Shown piece after piece: positions 53,112-62,357 of a stretch of DNA of 64,000 bases. Position 1 is the first letter of the stretch; the number at the start of each line of letters is the position of its first letter. Origin of the DNA: Caloramator mitchellensis (GTDB lineage: Bacteria; Bacillota; Clostridia; Clostridiales; Caloramatoraceae). Where the stretch lies: assembly GCF_001440545.1 (NCBI RefSeq), contig NZ_LKHP01000001.1, positions 272,272 through 336,271 on the forward strand, in the 5' to 3' direction. The notes under the pieces are model-generated. The model was not told the origin of the DNA. It made no database searches and saw only the letters and a list, made by a program, of their open reading frames with translations. A program made the translations under genes and the position numbers.

Positions 53112-54983
53112 ATGATTAATATACCAGATGAAGTTTTGTTAAGGGTTCAAAAGCCTGCAAGATATATAGGAGAAGAAATAAATGCAGTAAAGAAAGATAC
53201 TGATAATGTAAAAATAAGATTCGCCATGTGTTTCCCCGATGTATATGAGGTAGGAATGTCACACCTTGGAATAAAAATATTATATCATCTCTTAAACAAT
53301 AGGGAAGATACATATTGTGAAAGAGTATTTGCGCCGTGGGTGGACATGGAAGAAGAAATGAGAAAAAACAATATACCACTTTATGCTCTTGAGTCAAAGG
53401 ATGAGATAAAAAGGTTTGATTTTGTTGGTTTTACTTTGCAATATGAAATGAGCTATACGAATATAATAAACATGCTTGATTTAGCAGGAATACCAATATA
53501 TTCAAAGGACAGAGAGGGATTCCCATTTGTTGTTTTTGGTGGTCCAAGCGCCTTCAATCCTGAACCTCTTGCAGATATTGCAGATTTTTTTGTAATTGGA
53601 GAAGCAGAAGAGGTTATAATGGAAATACTGGATGCCTATAAAGATTGGAAGGACAGCGGAAAGGACAGGATTGAGTTTCTAGAATCAATTGTAAACATCC
53701 AGGGCATATATGTTCCATCATTCTATGATGTTTATTATAACGAAGACGGAACAATATCAAAATATGTTCCCAAAAAGAACACATATCCAAGCAAGATTAA
53801 AAAAAGAATTATTAAAGACTTAAATAAATCATTTTATCCTGAATCATTTATAGTACCATTAACAGAAATTGTTCACGACAGAATAATGCTTGAAACTTTT
53901 AGAGGATGCACAAGAGGATGTAGATTCTGTCAGGCGGGCATGATATATAGGCCGATAAGAGAAAGAACGACCGATAAACTTGTTGAAATGGCAGAAAAGC
54001 TTGTTAACAATACTGGCTATGACGAAATCTCTCTAACATCACTTAGTATATGCGATTACTCAGACATTCAAAATCTTGTCATGAGTTTGATTGCCAGATA
54101 TGAAAAGGAAAGAGTAGGCGTAGCACTACCATCATTAAGAATAGACTCATTTTCAGTTAGTCTTATAAATGAAATTCAAAAGGTAAGAAAAACTGGATTA
54201 ACATTTGCCCCAGAGGCCGGCTCTCAAAGAATGAGAGATATAATAAATAAAGGCGTAAATGAAGAAGATTTGATAAATTCAGCAACACAAGCATTTAAGT
54301 CTGGATGGAATAGTATAAAGCTATACTTTATGATTGGGCTTCCATTTGAAACGAATCAAGATGTTGAGGGGATTGCTAACCTTGCTCAAAAAGTTGTAGA
54401 TGCTTATTTTAGCATACCAAAGGAAGAAAGAATGAAAGGATTAAATATCACAGTGAGCACATCTTCTTTTGTGCCAAAGCCTTTCACACCATTTCAATGG
54501 GAACCACAAGATAGAATAGACACCATTAAGGAAAAACAGAAACTGCTAAGGGAAAAGATAAGAAGTAAATTCATAACCTACAACTACCATGAGTCATATG
54601 TTAGTTTTCTAGAAGCTGTTTTTTCAAGAGGCGACAGAAGATTGACGAAGGTTTTAGTTAAGGCATTTGAAAAGGGTTGTAAATTTGACGGCTGGAATGA
54701 GTATTTTAATTATGACAAATGGATGGAAGCATTTAAAGAATGCGGCATAGATCCAGAATTTTATGCTTATAGAAGGCGCAATATAGAGGAAATATTGCCA
54801 TGGGATATTATTGACGCAGGAGTTACAAAAGAATATCTTATCAGAGAATATCAAAAATCAAAAGAATGTGCAACTACAAAGGATTGTAGACTCGGCTGCA
54901 CGGCATGCGGTATAACAAAATATTTAGAGGGCGGTGCTTGCTTTAATGGAACGATATCTAATAAAGTTTCAGAAGATAGGTAA
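53112..54983 (+). CDS. B12-binding-type radical SAM protein (TIGR03960 family)
   Basis: 623 residues. An N-terminal cobalamin-binding-like domain lies in front of a radical SAM domain with the Cys-x3-Cys-x2-Cys motif RGCTRGCRFCQAGM, then TFAPEAGSQRMRD and KLYFMIGLP. A Cys-rich end carries CATTKDCRLGCTACG. The family is always paired with the next gene (TIGR03936/DUF2344) and sits upstream of rng-rplU in clostridia; its substrate is unknown, with an RNA or ribosome-linked modification often guessed from context. GGGAGGAAA precedes the ATG. Confidence 0.9.
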   Translation: MINIPDEVLLRVQKPARYIGEEINAVKKDTDNVKIRFAMCFPDVYEVGMSHLGIKILYHLLNNREDTYCERVFAPWVDMEEEMRKNNIPLYALESKDEIKRFDFVGFTLQYEMSYTNIINMLDLAGIPIYSKDREGFPFVVFGGPSAFNPEPLADIADFFVIGEAEEVIMEILDAYKDWKDSGKDRIEFLESIVNIQGIYVPSFYDVYYNEDGTISKYVPKKNTYPSKIKKRIIKDLNKSFYPESFIVPLTEIVHDRIMLETFRGCTRGCRFCQAGMIYRPIRERTTDKLVEMAEKLVNNTGYDEISLTSLSICDYSDIQNLVMSLIARYEKERVGVALPSLRIDSFSVSLINEIQKVRKTGLTFAPEAGSQRMRDIINKGVNEEDLINSATQAFKSGWNSIKLYFMIGLPFETNQDVEGIANLAQKVVDAYFSIPKEERMKGLNITVSTSSFVPKPFTPFQWEPQDRIDTIKEKQKLLREKIRSKFITYNYHESYVSFLEAVFSRGDRRLTKVLVKAFEKGCKFDGWNEYFNYDKWMEAFKECGIDPEFYAYRRRNIEEILPWDIIDAGVTKEYLIREYQKSKECATTKDCRLGCTACGITKYLEGGACFNGTISNKVSEDR

Positions 54984-55635
54984 TATAAAATTTTTATCTC
55001 ATTTAGATACATTAAGAACATTGCACAGAGCTTTTAAAAGGGCAAACTTGCCAATTAGTTACTCCAAGGGTTTTAACCCGCATCCAGCTATATCTGTAGC
55101 ATCTCCTCTATCTGTGGGCATTGAAAGTTTTGCAGAATATGCTGATATAGAGTTAAATGATTATGTAGAAAAGGATGAAATAATAAATAAATTGAATCAA
55201 CAGCTTCCGGATGGATTTAATATTGTAAACGCTATTCACATTAAAAAAAAGGCCCCCGCTGCAATGGCGGCAATTTATGCTGCTGAATACAGGCTAATAT
55301 TTAGCCAAGAAATAAAATTAGAAACTTTAATTGAGGAAATAATTAACTCGCAGGAAATTCAAATGATGAAAAGAAGTAAGTCTGGTGAAAGGCTTGTTAA
55401 CGTAAGACCTTTTATATATAACCTCGAGTTAATTGATATCAATGATAAAAAAGTATTAAAAGCACTATTGCAGAACAGTAATCAAGGAAGTTTGAATCCT
55501 GATTTGCTTATTGAAGTTATAAAACAAAAAGTAAATAAGGACATTGGATATGTAAAAATAATTAGAACAGAAATGTATGCAAATAATAATGAATTAGTTG
55601 ATTTTATAAGTTATTTTTCAAAAGCTGAGGTGTAA
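54946..55635 (+). CDS. DUF2344 (TIGR03936) radical-SAM partner protein
   Basis: 229 residues from ATG 54946, overlapping the radical SAM gene by 38 bases. Conserved block FLSHLDTLRTLHRAFKRANLPISYSKGFNPHP followed by SVGIESFAEYADIEL. In some organisms this domain is fused to the C terminus of the TIGR03960 protein, so the two act together. Function unknown. Starts are ambiguous between 54934 and 54946. Confidence 0.88.
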   Translation: MERYLIKFQKIGNIKFLSHLDTLRTLHRAFKRANLPISYSKGFNPHPAISVASPLSVGIESFAEYADIELNDYVEKDEIINKLNQQLPDGFNIVNAIHIKKKAPAAMAAIYAAEYRLIFSQEIKLETLIEEIINSQEIQMMKRSKSGERLVNVRPFIYNLELIDINDKKVLKALLQNSNQGSLNPDLLIEVIKQKVNKDIGYVKIIRTEMYANNNELVDFISYFSKAEV

Positions 55636-55638
55636 AAA

Positions 55639-56949
55639 TTGAAGCAAATTTACATCGATTTTGGAATAACTCAGAATAGATTCTTGGAAATAATTGATGG
55701 AAAAATAAATAATTTATATGTCGATAACCTTGATGATGGAAACTATTCTGGCAACATATATAAGGCAAGGGTAGATTATGTAGATGAAAAACTAAAATCA
55801 GCCTTTATAGATATAGGGATTAATAGAAATGCTATAATGCAGTTAGGAAATTTGAAGATAAGAAAAGGGGACGAATTTTTAGTTCAAGTAAAAAGCGATT
55901 CAGAGGGGGAAAAGGGACCTAAGGTAACCAGTGAATTAACATTTCCTGGGAAAAATTTAATATTGCTGCCAGGAGAAAAGATTGTTAAGATATCTAAAAA
56001 AATAGAGAATCGCGAGGAGATTGATAAACTGTGTGAACTTGGAAGTATGCTTGTAAAAAGAGGATATGGAATAATTTTTAGAAATACTGCAGCTTCAAAA
56101 GAAAAAGATTGCCTTATTGAAGAGTTTGAAGAATTGATAATAAAGTGGGAAAAAATAAAAAAACAAGCAGAATATGCTAAGGCCCCAAGTTTACTTTTTA
56201 ATCAAAGGGATTTTTTAAACTATATATTTACTGAATTAATATATGAATATGATTCAGTCTACATTAAAGACTTTATTTATATAGAAGGATTGAAAGAATA
56301 CATTGATTTAAATAGACTGCAAATAAATACATTAGAGTATGTTGAAAGAAGCATTTATGATATTTTGATGAAAAATCATACTTTAGATGGAGTAAAAATT
56401 ACAATTGATGAAGTTGAAGCCTTTACTATTTTTGATGTAAATAGCGGCGACAATAAAAATACTTCACACTCTTTTTTTGAAATAAATAATAAAGCAGCAG
56501 CTAAAATATTCGAATTAATAAAACTTAGAAACATAGGTGGAATAATATTTATTGATTTTATTGATATGCATTACGATGACAAAAAGAAATTGCTTCAATT
56601 ATTCCAAGAAGAATTCAAGAATGATACTGTTCCTAATAAAGTGTATGGGTGGACAAAACTTGGAGTATTAGAAGCGATGAGGGCAAAAAAGGGAAAGAAA
56701 CTAAAAGATTTAATTTATTCAAATTACTACAAGGAAATTTACAATCCCAATTACGCACTCAAACTTATAGAAGATTATATTTTTGAAAATGCTAAAAAAT
56801 TCAACAAGAACAGTTTTGAGGTTGTATCAAGTGCTGAAATAGCAAACTTAAGCGACAAAATTGAGTTTGAGAAAAAAATAAAGAATAAATATAAAGTTGA
56901 TTTAAAATTAAAGACTCATAATGATATCCAAAATTTTAAATTTATTTAG
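55639..56949 (+). CDS. rng: Ribonuclease G/E family endoribonuclease
   Basis: 436 residues from a TTG start behind GAGGTG. An S1-like N-terminal domain (GNIYKARVDYVDEKLKSAFIDIGINRNA) is followed by the RNase H-like/DNase I-like catalytic region with metal-binding aspartates in FTIFDVNSGD and FIDFIDMHYDD, and LIKLRNIGGII. It cuts single-stranded RNA in rRNA maturation or mRNA decay. The Zn-link cysteines (CPxC) that join the subunits in RNase E/G are absent: the segment after KVYGWTKLGVLEAMRAKK lacks any Cys pair. Sits before rplU as usual. Confidence 0.9.
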   Translation: MKQIYIDFGITQNRFLEIIDGKINNLYVDNLDDGNYSGNIYKARVDYVDEKLKSAFIDIGINRNAIMQLGNLKIRKGDEFLVQVKSDSEGEKGPKVTSELTFPGKNLILLPGEKIVKISKKIENREEIDKLCELGSMLVKRGYGIIFRNTAASKEKDCLIEEFEELIIKWEKIKKQAEYAKAPSLLFNQRDFLNYIFTELIYEYDSVYIKDFIYIEGLKEYIDLNRLQINTLEYVERSIYDILMKNHTLDGVKITIDEVEAFTIFDVNSGDNKNTSHSFFEINNKAAAKIFELIKLRNIGGIIFIDFIDMHYDDKKKLLQLFQEEFKNDTVPNKVYGWTKLGVLEAMRAKKGKKLKDLIYSNYYKEIYNPNYALKLIEDYIFENAKKFNKNSFEVVSSAEIANLSDKIEFEKKIKNKYKVDLKLKTHNDIQNFKFI

Positions 56950-56956
56950 CTTTTCG

Positions 56957-56985
56957 TTGACAAATATATGCCATTATGGTAGAAT
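56957..56985 (+). promoter_or_regulatory. rplU-rpmA promoter
   Basis: TTGACA (56957-56962), 17-base spacer, TAGAAT (56980-56985), directly before the L21 leader. Confidence 0.78.
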
Positions 56986-56991
56986 TGCAAT

Positions 56992-57061
56992 GTAAACCGC
57001 TCGTAACGGGCCTTAAAGGTTGTCCTGCCTAGTTTGCGGCGAGTCTCGATTGAGGAGGTGT
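56992..57061 (+). promoter_or_regulatory. Ribosomal protein L21 leader
   Basis: The 5' leader of rplU contains a hairpin-forming stretch (CCGCTCGTAACGGG...) and the conserved segment CCTGCCTAGTTTGCGGCGAGTC leading into GGAGGTG (given here in part). The shape and position match the Firmicute L21 leader motif, thought to mediate feedback by L21. No terminator is visible, so control may be at translation. Ends approximate. Confidence 0.75.
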
Positions 57062-57067
57062 AAGAGG

Positions 57068-57379
57068 ATGTATGCATTAATAATGACAGGCGGAAAGCAA
57101 TACAGAGTTTCAGAAGGCGATGTAGTTTTCGTTGAAAAATTATTTGCCGATGTTGATTCAACAGTTGAATTCAACGAAGTTCTTGCAGTTTCAAAGGATG
57201 GCAAGTTAGTAGTTGGAGCTCCTTATGTTGAAGGTGCTAAGGTTACAGCTAAAGTAGTAAAGCACGGCAAGGCAAAGAAGATCATTGTTTTCAAGTATAA
57301 GAGAAAGAAAGATTACAGAAGAAAGCAAGGTCATCGTCAACCATACACTCAAGTTAAGATTGAAAAAATCGAAGCGTAA
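57068..57379 (+). CDS. rplU: 50S ribosomal protein L21
   Basis: 103 residues, the canonical length, from ATG 57068 behind [27 protein letters not shown] at the N terminus and the C-terminal [15 protein letters not shown] signature identify L21. It is co-transcribed with rpmA, 35 bases downstream; the prp (ysxB) gene usually between them is missing. Confidence 0.97.
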   Translation: MYALIMTGGKQYRVSEGDVVFVEKLFADVDSTVEFNEVLAVSKDGKLVVGAPYVEGAKVTAKVVKHGKAKKIIVFKYKRKKDYRRKQGHRQPYTQVKIEKIEA

Positions 57380-57414
57380 TTTTAATATAGAAACCTTCAA
57401 AGGAGGTGTGATCA

Positions 57415-57681
57415 ATGGCTCATAAGAAAGGTGTCGGCAGTTCCAAGAACGGTAGAGATAGTGAATCCAAAAGACTCGGGGTCAAGAGACACGATGGTCA
57501 AGTTGTTCTTGCAGGTAATATACTTGTAAGACAAAGAGGAACTAAGATACATCCAGGTGAAAACGTAGGAATCGGTAAAGATGATACATTATTTGCTCTT
57601 ATAAATGGCGTTGTAAGATTCGAGAGATTAGGTAGAGATAGAAAAAAGGTAAGCGTTTATCCACAAGAAGTTGCACAATAA
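57415..57681 (+). CDS. rpmA: 50S ribosomal protein L27 without N-terminal extension
   Basis: 88 residues. The protein begins [16 protein letters not shown], as in Gram-negative L27, and continues with the conserved [22 protein letters not shown]. Most Firmicute L27 proteins carry a roughly 9-residue leader ending in FF/LFA that Prp removes; here it is absent, as is the prp gene. Ribosome binding site AAGGAGGTG precedes the ATG at normal spacing, so the short form is not an annotation artefact. Confidence 0.96.
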   Translation: MAHKKGVGSSKNGRDSESKRLGVKRHDGQVVLAGNILVRQRGTKIHPGENVGIGKDDTLFALINGVVRFERLGRDRKKVSVYPQEVAQ

Positions 57682-57689
57682 TCAAAGTG

Positions 57690-57717
57690 AAAAATGCACC
57701 CAAAAGGGTGCATTTTT
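57690..57717 (+). terminator. Intrinsic terminator after rpmA
   Basis: AAAAATGCACCC-AAAA-GGGTGCATTTTT (57690-57716). Confidence 0.9.
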
Positions 57718-57737
57718 GATTAAATAGAGGTGAAATT

Positions 57738-58298
57738 ATGAATGATGAATTTATAACTGAATTATCAGTTAAGCAACTGCGCCTTATAAGACATAGCTTC
57801 ATGAATAATCTTCAGGTTATTTATGCATATCTTCAAATAAATAAACCAGAAAAAGCCATTGATTACATAAAGGAAATTAATAAGAAAGTTTTGCGATTGA
57901 GTTTAATATATAATCTTGACAATCCGTTATTTTCACTGATGATGCAGGATATTGTTATGGAAATAGATAAATTTGGTTTAGATTATGAAATAAATACGCT
58001 TATTGACTGCATACCGAATGAAATCTTTACAAAGAATAAAAGTGAAACATTTTATTTATTTGAAATATTAAAGAACAAATTAGTAGAAGGAATAAAAAAT
58101 ACAGAAGAAAATAAAAAAATATATATTGAAGTTGCGAAAAACGATCATATATATGTAACATTTTGCAATACCGAGTTAAAGGAAGAACTAAAAAACGCTG
58201 ATTCGGAAATGGTTTATAGTCATGACGATATTGAACTTAAATTTTTTAAATTTGGAAATAGTTTTTTAATTCAATTAATTATACATCAAAGTAGGTGA
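57738..58298 (+). CDS. Spo0B-like phosphotransferase/sensor-kinase-like protein
   Basis: 186 residues. The N-terminal alpha-hairpin [27 protein letters not shown] matches the Spo0B_a/DHp pattern (RHDWMNKLQ in B. subtilis Spo0B). His19 is the candidate phosphorylated residue, with Ser in place of the following Asp. The C-terminal half is a degenerate ATPase-like domain lacking G-box motifs. It lies directly upstream of obg, the position of spo0B in Bacillus. Clostridia usually lack a classical phosphorelay, so its function here is open. AGAGGTG precedes the ATG. Confidence 0.78.
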   Translation: MNDEFITELSVKQLRLIRHSFMNNLQVIYAYLQINKPEKAIDYIKEINKKVLRLSLIYNLDNPLFSLMMQDIVMEIDKFGLDYEINTLIDCIPNEIFTKNKSETFYLFEILKNKLVEGIKNTEENKKIYIEVAKNDHIYVTFCNTELKEELKNADSEMVYSHDDIELKFFKFGNSFLIQLIIHQSR

Positions 58299-58302
58299 TA
58301 TA

Positions 58303-59571
58303 ATGTTTGTTGATGTAGCTAAAATATACATCAAAGCTGGAGATGGCGGACATGGGGCAGTTTCTTTCCGAAGAGAAAAATATGTTCCCTTCGGAGGACC
58401 AGATGGTGGAGATGGCGGAAGAGGGGGAGACGTTGTTTTTGTAGTTGACCCTGGACTTAGAACACTTCTGGATTTTAGATACAAAAAAAAATATAATGCT
58501 TCCCCGGGCGAATCAGGTGGAGCAAGCAATAGATTTGGAAAAGACGGTGAGGATTTAGTAATAAAAGTTCCACCTGGAACGGTTATAAAGGATGCAGAAA
58601 CAAATAGAATTATTGCAGACCTGAAGGATGAAAAAGATAAGGCAATAGTTGCAAAGGGAGGTAGAGGCGGCCGAGGAAATGCAAAGTTTGCAACACCAAC
58701 AAGACAAGCACCAAACTTTGCTGAGCCAGGTATGCCAGGTGAAGAAAAATGGATAGTCCTTGAATTAAAGCTAATAGCTGATGTTGGACTAATAGGATTT
58801 CCTAACGTTGGAAAATCAACGATACTTTCAATGGTTACTGGCGCTAAGCCAAAGATTGCAAACTATCATTTTACCACATTAACACCAAATCTTGGAGTTG
58901 TAGATTTAGCTGGTGTTAAAAGCTTTGTTCTTGCTGATATACCAGGACTTATTGAAGGTGCGCATGAAGGTGCAGGCCTTGGAATAGACTTTTTAAGACA
59001 TATTGAAAGAACAAGAGTTTTAATTCATGTTATCGATGTCTCTGGAATTGAGGGAAGAGACCCAGTAGAGGACTTTTATCAGATAAATGACGAATTAAAA
59101 CTTTATAATGAAAAATTAGCTAGCAAGCCTCAGATAATTGCAGCTAATAAAACCGATATTCCAGGTTCAGAGGAAAACATCGAAAAATTAAAATCTGAAA
59201 TGGACAAATTAGGCCTTAAGGTATTTAGTATTTCTGCTGCAACTAATCAAGGGCTTAAGGAATTAATACAGTATGCAGCGAAGGTGTTAGAAGAAACACC
59301 AGCGCAAGAGGAAGAGATACAGGAGTGGTATACTCCAGAGGAAAAGAAATTCACTTATGAAATTAGAAAGGCTGATGATGGGGCATACGAAATAATAGGC
59401 TCTTTTGTAGATAGGCTGCTATTATCAGTAAATATTTATGATACAGAATCGTTGAAATATTTCCATAAAGTGCTTGAAAAAAGAGGAATAATTGAAGAAC
59501 TAAAAATGATGGGAATACAAGATGGAGACCTTGTAAGAATGAACGACTTTGAATTTGAATTCGTTGAATAG
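58303..59571 (+). CDS. obg: GTPase Obg/CgtA
   Basis: 422 residues. Glycine-rich Obg fold at the N terminus ([26 protein letters not shown] starts it; key part [12 protein letters not shown]), G domain with [25 protein letters not shown] and NKTD, and the Firmicute-specific C-terminal OCT domain from about residue 345. Essential ribosome-assembly GTPase that also links to ppGpp and sporulation signalling. It begins 4 bases after the Spo0B-like gene. Confidence 0.97.
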   Translation: MFVDVAKIYIKAGDGGHGAVSFRREKYVPFGGPDGGDGGRGGDVVFVVDPGLRTLLDFRYKKKYNASPGESGGASNRFGKDGEDLVIKVPPGTVIKDAETNRIIADLKDEKDKAIVAKGGRGGRGNAKFATPTRQAPNFAEPGMPGEEKWIVLELKLIADVGLIGFPNVGKSTILSMVTGAKPKIANYHFTTLTPNLGVVDLAGVKSFVLADIPGLIEGAHEGAGLGIDFLRHIERTRVLIHVIDVSGIEGRDPVEDFYQINDELKLYNEKLASKPQIIAANKTDIPGSEENIEKLKSEMDKLGLKVFSISAATNQGLKELIQYAAKVLEETPAQEEEIQEWYTPEEKKFTYEIRKADDGAYEIIGSFVDRLLLSVNIYDTESLKYFHKVLEKRGIIEELKMMGIQDGDLVRMNDFEFEFVE

Positions 59572-59581
59572 AGGTGAAAGG

Positions 59582-59875
59582 ATGCTTAAAGGCAAACAGA
59601 GAAGCTACTTAAGAAGCTTGGGAAATAAAATAGATGCCATTATTCAGATAGGTAAAAACGGAGTTGATGATGCCGTTTTAAATCAAATAAGCGATGCACT
59701 TAAGGCAAGAGAGTTAATTAAAGTTACGGTGTTAAAAAACAGCCTATTAGACCCATATGAAACATGTGGTTATATTTGTGGTAAATTAAACGCAGAGCCT
59801 GTTCAAGTGATAGGAAATAGATTTTTAATCTATAAAAGAAACGAAGAAAATCCTACAATTGCAATTCCGAGATGA
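59582..59875 (+). CDS. yhbY: YhbY-family CRM-domain RNA-binding protein
   Basis: 97 residues from ATG 59582 (GAGGTGAAAGG upstream). LKGKQRSYLRSLGNKIDAIIQIGKNGV and a C-terminal VQVIGNRFLIYKRN are the CRM-domain pattern. Associates with pre-50S particles. An earlier ATG inside obg is not supported by a ribosome binding site. Confidence 0.93.
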   Translation: MLKGKQRSYLRSLGNKIDAIIQIGKNGVDDAVLNQISDALKARELIKVTVLKNSLLDPYETCGYICGKLNAEPVQVIGNRFLIYKRNEENPTIAIPR

Positions 59876-59880
59876 TTTTT

Positions 59881-59912
59881 AGCATGCAAATAAAATTTGC
59901 ATGCTTTTTTTG
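59881..59912 (+). terminator. Intrinsic terminator after yhbY
   Basis: AGCATGCAAA-TAAA-ATTTGCATGCT followed by TTTTTT. Confidence 0.9.
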
Positions 59913-59921
59913 AATTTTTTG

Positions 59922-59930
59922 TGTTATAAT
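59922..59930 (+). promoter_or_regulatory. Extended -10 promoter for nadD
   Basis: TGTTATAAT, 34 bases before nadD, identical to the rodA extended -10 box. Confidence 0.55.
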
Positions 59931-59963
59931 ATCCATTGGAGTATCTTTATGGAGTGATAAAAT

Positions 59964-60563
59964 ATGAAATTTGGTATATTTGGAGGGACTTTTAACCCAA
60001 TACATACAGGACACTTGATAGTTGCTAATGAGGTGTTAAATAAACAGAAGCTGGACAAAATTCTATTCATCCCTACCGGTAATCCACCACATAAAGATGT
60101 AGACATCATACCTGCAAGCATAAGATATGAGATGGTTAGATTAGCGATTGAAGATAATCCGAACTTTATCATTTCAGATATAGAAACCAAAGAGGAAGGA
60201 TATGCTTATACATATGACACTTTGACAAAATTACAGAACATATATTATGTAAACAAATTTTATTTTATAATTGGATATGATGCGTTTAGAGATATTGATA
60301 TGTGGAAAAATGTATATGAAGTTTTTAAACTTGCTGAATTCTTAGTTGTAAATAGAGAAGCGAATATTAATTCAACAATTACTTTGCTAAATGAAAAGAC
60401 AAAAAAATACGGTGGAGATGCTAAATATATAACTATACCAAACATTGAAATTTCTTCTTCTGAAATTAGAAGAAGGATAAAGGAAGGAATGGATTTTAGA
60501 TATTTAGTGCCAGATAAAGTATATGACTATATTAAAACAAACAACCTTTACAAGCAGAGGTGA
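59964..60563 (+). CDS. nadD: Nicotinate-nucleotide adenylyltransferase
   Basis: 199 residues. Adenylylates nicotinate mononucleotide to deamido-NAD. Nucleotidyltransferase motifs: FGGTFNPIHTGHL, IPTGNPPHK and ISSSEIRRRI. Works downstream of PncB (6324-7775). TGGAGTGAT precedes the ATG. Followed after 4 bases by yqeK in the common Firmicute order. Confidence 0.96.
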   Translation: MKFGIFGGTFNPIHTGHLIVANEVLNKQKLDKILFIPTGNPPHKDVDIIPASIRYEMVRLAIEDNPNFIISDIETKEEGYAYTYDTLTKLQNIYYVNKFYFIIGYDAFRDIDMWKNVYEVFKLAEFLVVNREANINSTITLLNEKTKKYGGDAKYITIPNIEISSSEIRRRIKEGMDFRYLVPDKVYDYIKTNNLYKQR

Positions 60564-60567
60564 AAAA

Positions 60568-61137
60568 ATGAATATTAAAGAAATTGAACAAAAATTGAAA
60601 TTTATTCTTGATGAAAAAAGAATGATTCATTCCCTAAACGTTGCAAATTCTGCTTTAGAATTAGCTAAATATTATGGGATTGACCTGCAAAAGATAGAAG
60701 TTGCTGCGCTGCTACACGATTGTGCAAAAAATTTTAGCAAAGATGAATTAATTACTTTAGCTGGAAATTATAAAATTGAAATTGATGAAGTTCAAAGAAA
60801 TTCGCCTTTTCTACTACATGGTCCAGTAGGTGCATATTTCGCAAAATATGAATTTGGGATATATGATGACGATATATTTAATTCAATATATTTCCATACG
60901 ACAGGAAGAAAGAACATGTCGCTTTTTGAAAAAATAATATATATTGCTGACATGATATCCATCGATAGAAGCTATCCGGAGGTAGATTTGATAAGGGAAT
61001 TAGTCAAAGTTGACCTTGATAAAGCGTTAATTGAAGCAACAAATAGCACTTTAAAATATGTAATTCAGAGAAATTTGTTAATTCATCCATTGACTATAGA
61101 TTTTAGAAATTGGCTGCTTATGAAAGGTGGAAAATAG
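60568..61137 (+). CDS. yqeK: HD-domain diadenosine tetraphosphatase YqeK
   Basis: 189 residues from ATG 60568 (AGAGGTGA upstream). HD phosphohydrolase with metal-site motifs: HSLNVANSAL, LLHDCAKNF and the later HTTGRKNMS and YIADMISIDR. Hydrolyses Ap4A symmetrically to ADP in studied relatives. Touches the LCP gene with no gap. Confidence 0.93.
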   Translation: MNIKEIEQKLKFILDEKRMIHSLNVANSALELAKYYGIDLQKIEVAALLHDCAKNFSKDELITLAGNYKIEIDEVQRNSPFLLHGPVGAYFAKYEFGIYDDDIFNSIYFHTTGRKNMSLFEKIIYIADMISIDRSYPEVDLIRELVKVDLDKALIEATNSTLKYVIQRNLLIHPLTIDFRNWLLMKGGK

Positions 61138-62301
61138 ATGGCTAAGAAGAAATTTTTAAAAAAATTAATTATTTCTTTATTAACAATTATAGTATTGACA
61201 GGAGGGTTAGTCTTTGGCTATGGGTTATATTATATTAATAAAGTTAGTGAACATGAACCTGTAAAAGATTTTAAAATAAAAAAACCTGTTAATGTCCTTT
61301 TATTAGGCGTTGATATAGGGGATCCCAACAATAAAAACACATCTCATAAACGTTCGGATACGATGATGCTAGTAAGATTTGACCCTGTAAACAATAAAGT
61401 TTTTATGCTTTCGATTCCACGAGATACGAGGGTTAAAATAAATGGAGAATATAAAAAAATAAATTTTGCCCATTCGATAGGTGGAATTGGGCTTGCTATA
61501 GAGACTGTTGAAAATTTGTTGGATTTAACAATTGATTATTACTTTGAAGTAGATTACGAAGGATTTAGACAAGCAATTGACTCAATAGGTGGCGTCGATG
61601 TAATAATACCAAGGGATATGAATTATGATTCCCACGATATAAAAATCCACTTTAAAAAAGGGGAAAAAGTTCATTTAAACGGTGAGCTTGCAGAAAAATT
61701 TGTGAGGTGGAGAAAAAACAACGATGGAACTGGCTATGCAATGGGGGACCTCGGTAGAATTTCAACTCAGCAGGAATTTCTAAAGCTTATTTTGGACAAA
61801 TTAAAGACTCCTTCAGGAATCATAAGAATACCTTCATTGATTAAGACCGTTGCAACATATTCAAAGACAAATATTTCACCCAAAGCAATGATTTACTATA
61901 CCTATAAGATGTTAACACTTGATAAGAATTCAATTGAAAATCAAATACTTAAAGGCGAAGCAAAATATATATCTGGTATTTCTTATTTTGTTTATGACGG
62001 AGAGGATGCATTTTTAAGTAATTTTAGAAACCCTAATAAAAACGTTCAACTCGTTATATTAAATTCTACGAAGGTTAATGGATTAGCTAAAAGATATAAA
62101 GAAAAATTGATACATCAAGGGTTTATAGAAATAGAAACTGGTAATTATGAAAGCAAGTTAGAAAACTCTGAAATACGGGCAAATGATAAATATATAGCAG
62201 AAGAAATTAAAGGTATATTAAATTTTGGCGATATTAAAGTATTAGACGATGGTCAAAATTCAAAGGTGGTTATTATATTAGGACAGGATGCTGTAAAGTG
62301 A
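61138..62301 (+). CDS. LytR-CpsA-Psr (LCP) family wall-polymer ligase
   Basis: 387 residues. N-terminal transmembrane helix (about 10-31) followed by the LCP domain: NVLLLGVDIGDPNNKNTSHKRSDTMMLVRFDP (key part KRSDTMML), LSIPRDTRVKI, NFAHSIGGIGLAIETVENL and VRWRKNNDGTG. A C-terminal LytR_C domain (about 295-387) with VQLVILNSTKVNGLA is present. Transfers teichoic-type or capsular polymers to peptidoglycan outside the cell. Confidence 0.94.
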   Translation: MAKKKFLKKLIISLLTIIVLTGGLVFGYGLYYINKVSEHEPVKDFKIKKPVNVLLLGVDIGDPNNKNTSHKRSDTMMLVRFDPVNNKVFMLSIPRDTRVKINGEYKKINFAHSIGGIGLAIETVENLLDLTIDYYFEVDYEGFRQAIDSIGGVDVIIPRDMNYDSHDIKIHFKKGEKVHLNGELAEKFVRWRKNNDGTGYAMGDLGRISTQQEFLKLILDKLKTPSGIIRIPSLIKTVATYSKTNISPKAMIYYTYKMLTLDKNSIENQILKGEAKYISGISYFVYDGEDAFLSNFRNPNKNVQLVILNSTKVNGLAKRYKEKLIHQGFIEIETGNYESKLENSEIRANDKYIAEEIKGILNFGDIKVLDDGQNSKVVIILGQDAVK

Positions 62302-62357
62302 TTAACTTTTAATTATCCTTCATATTATATACTAAGAATAGTTAAGGAGGTCATATT

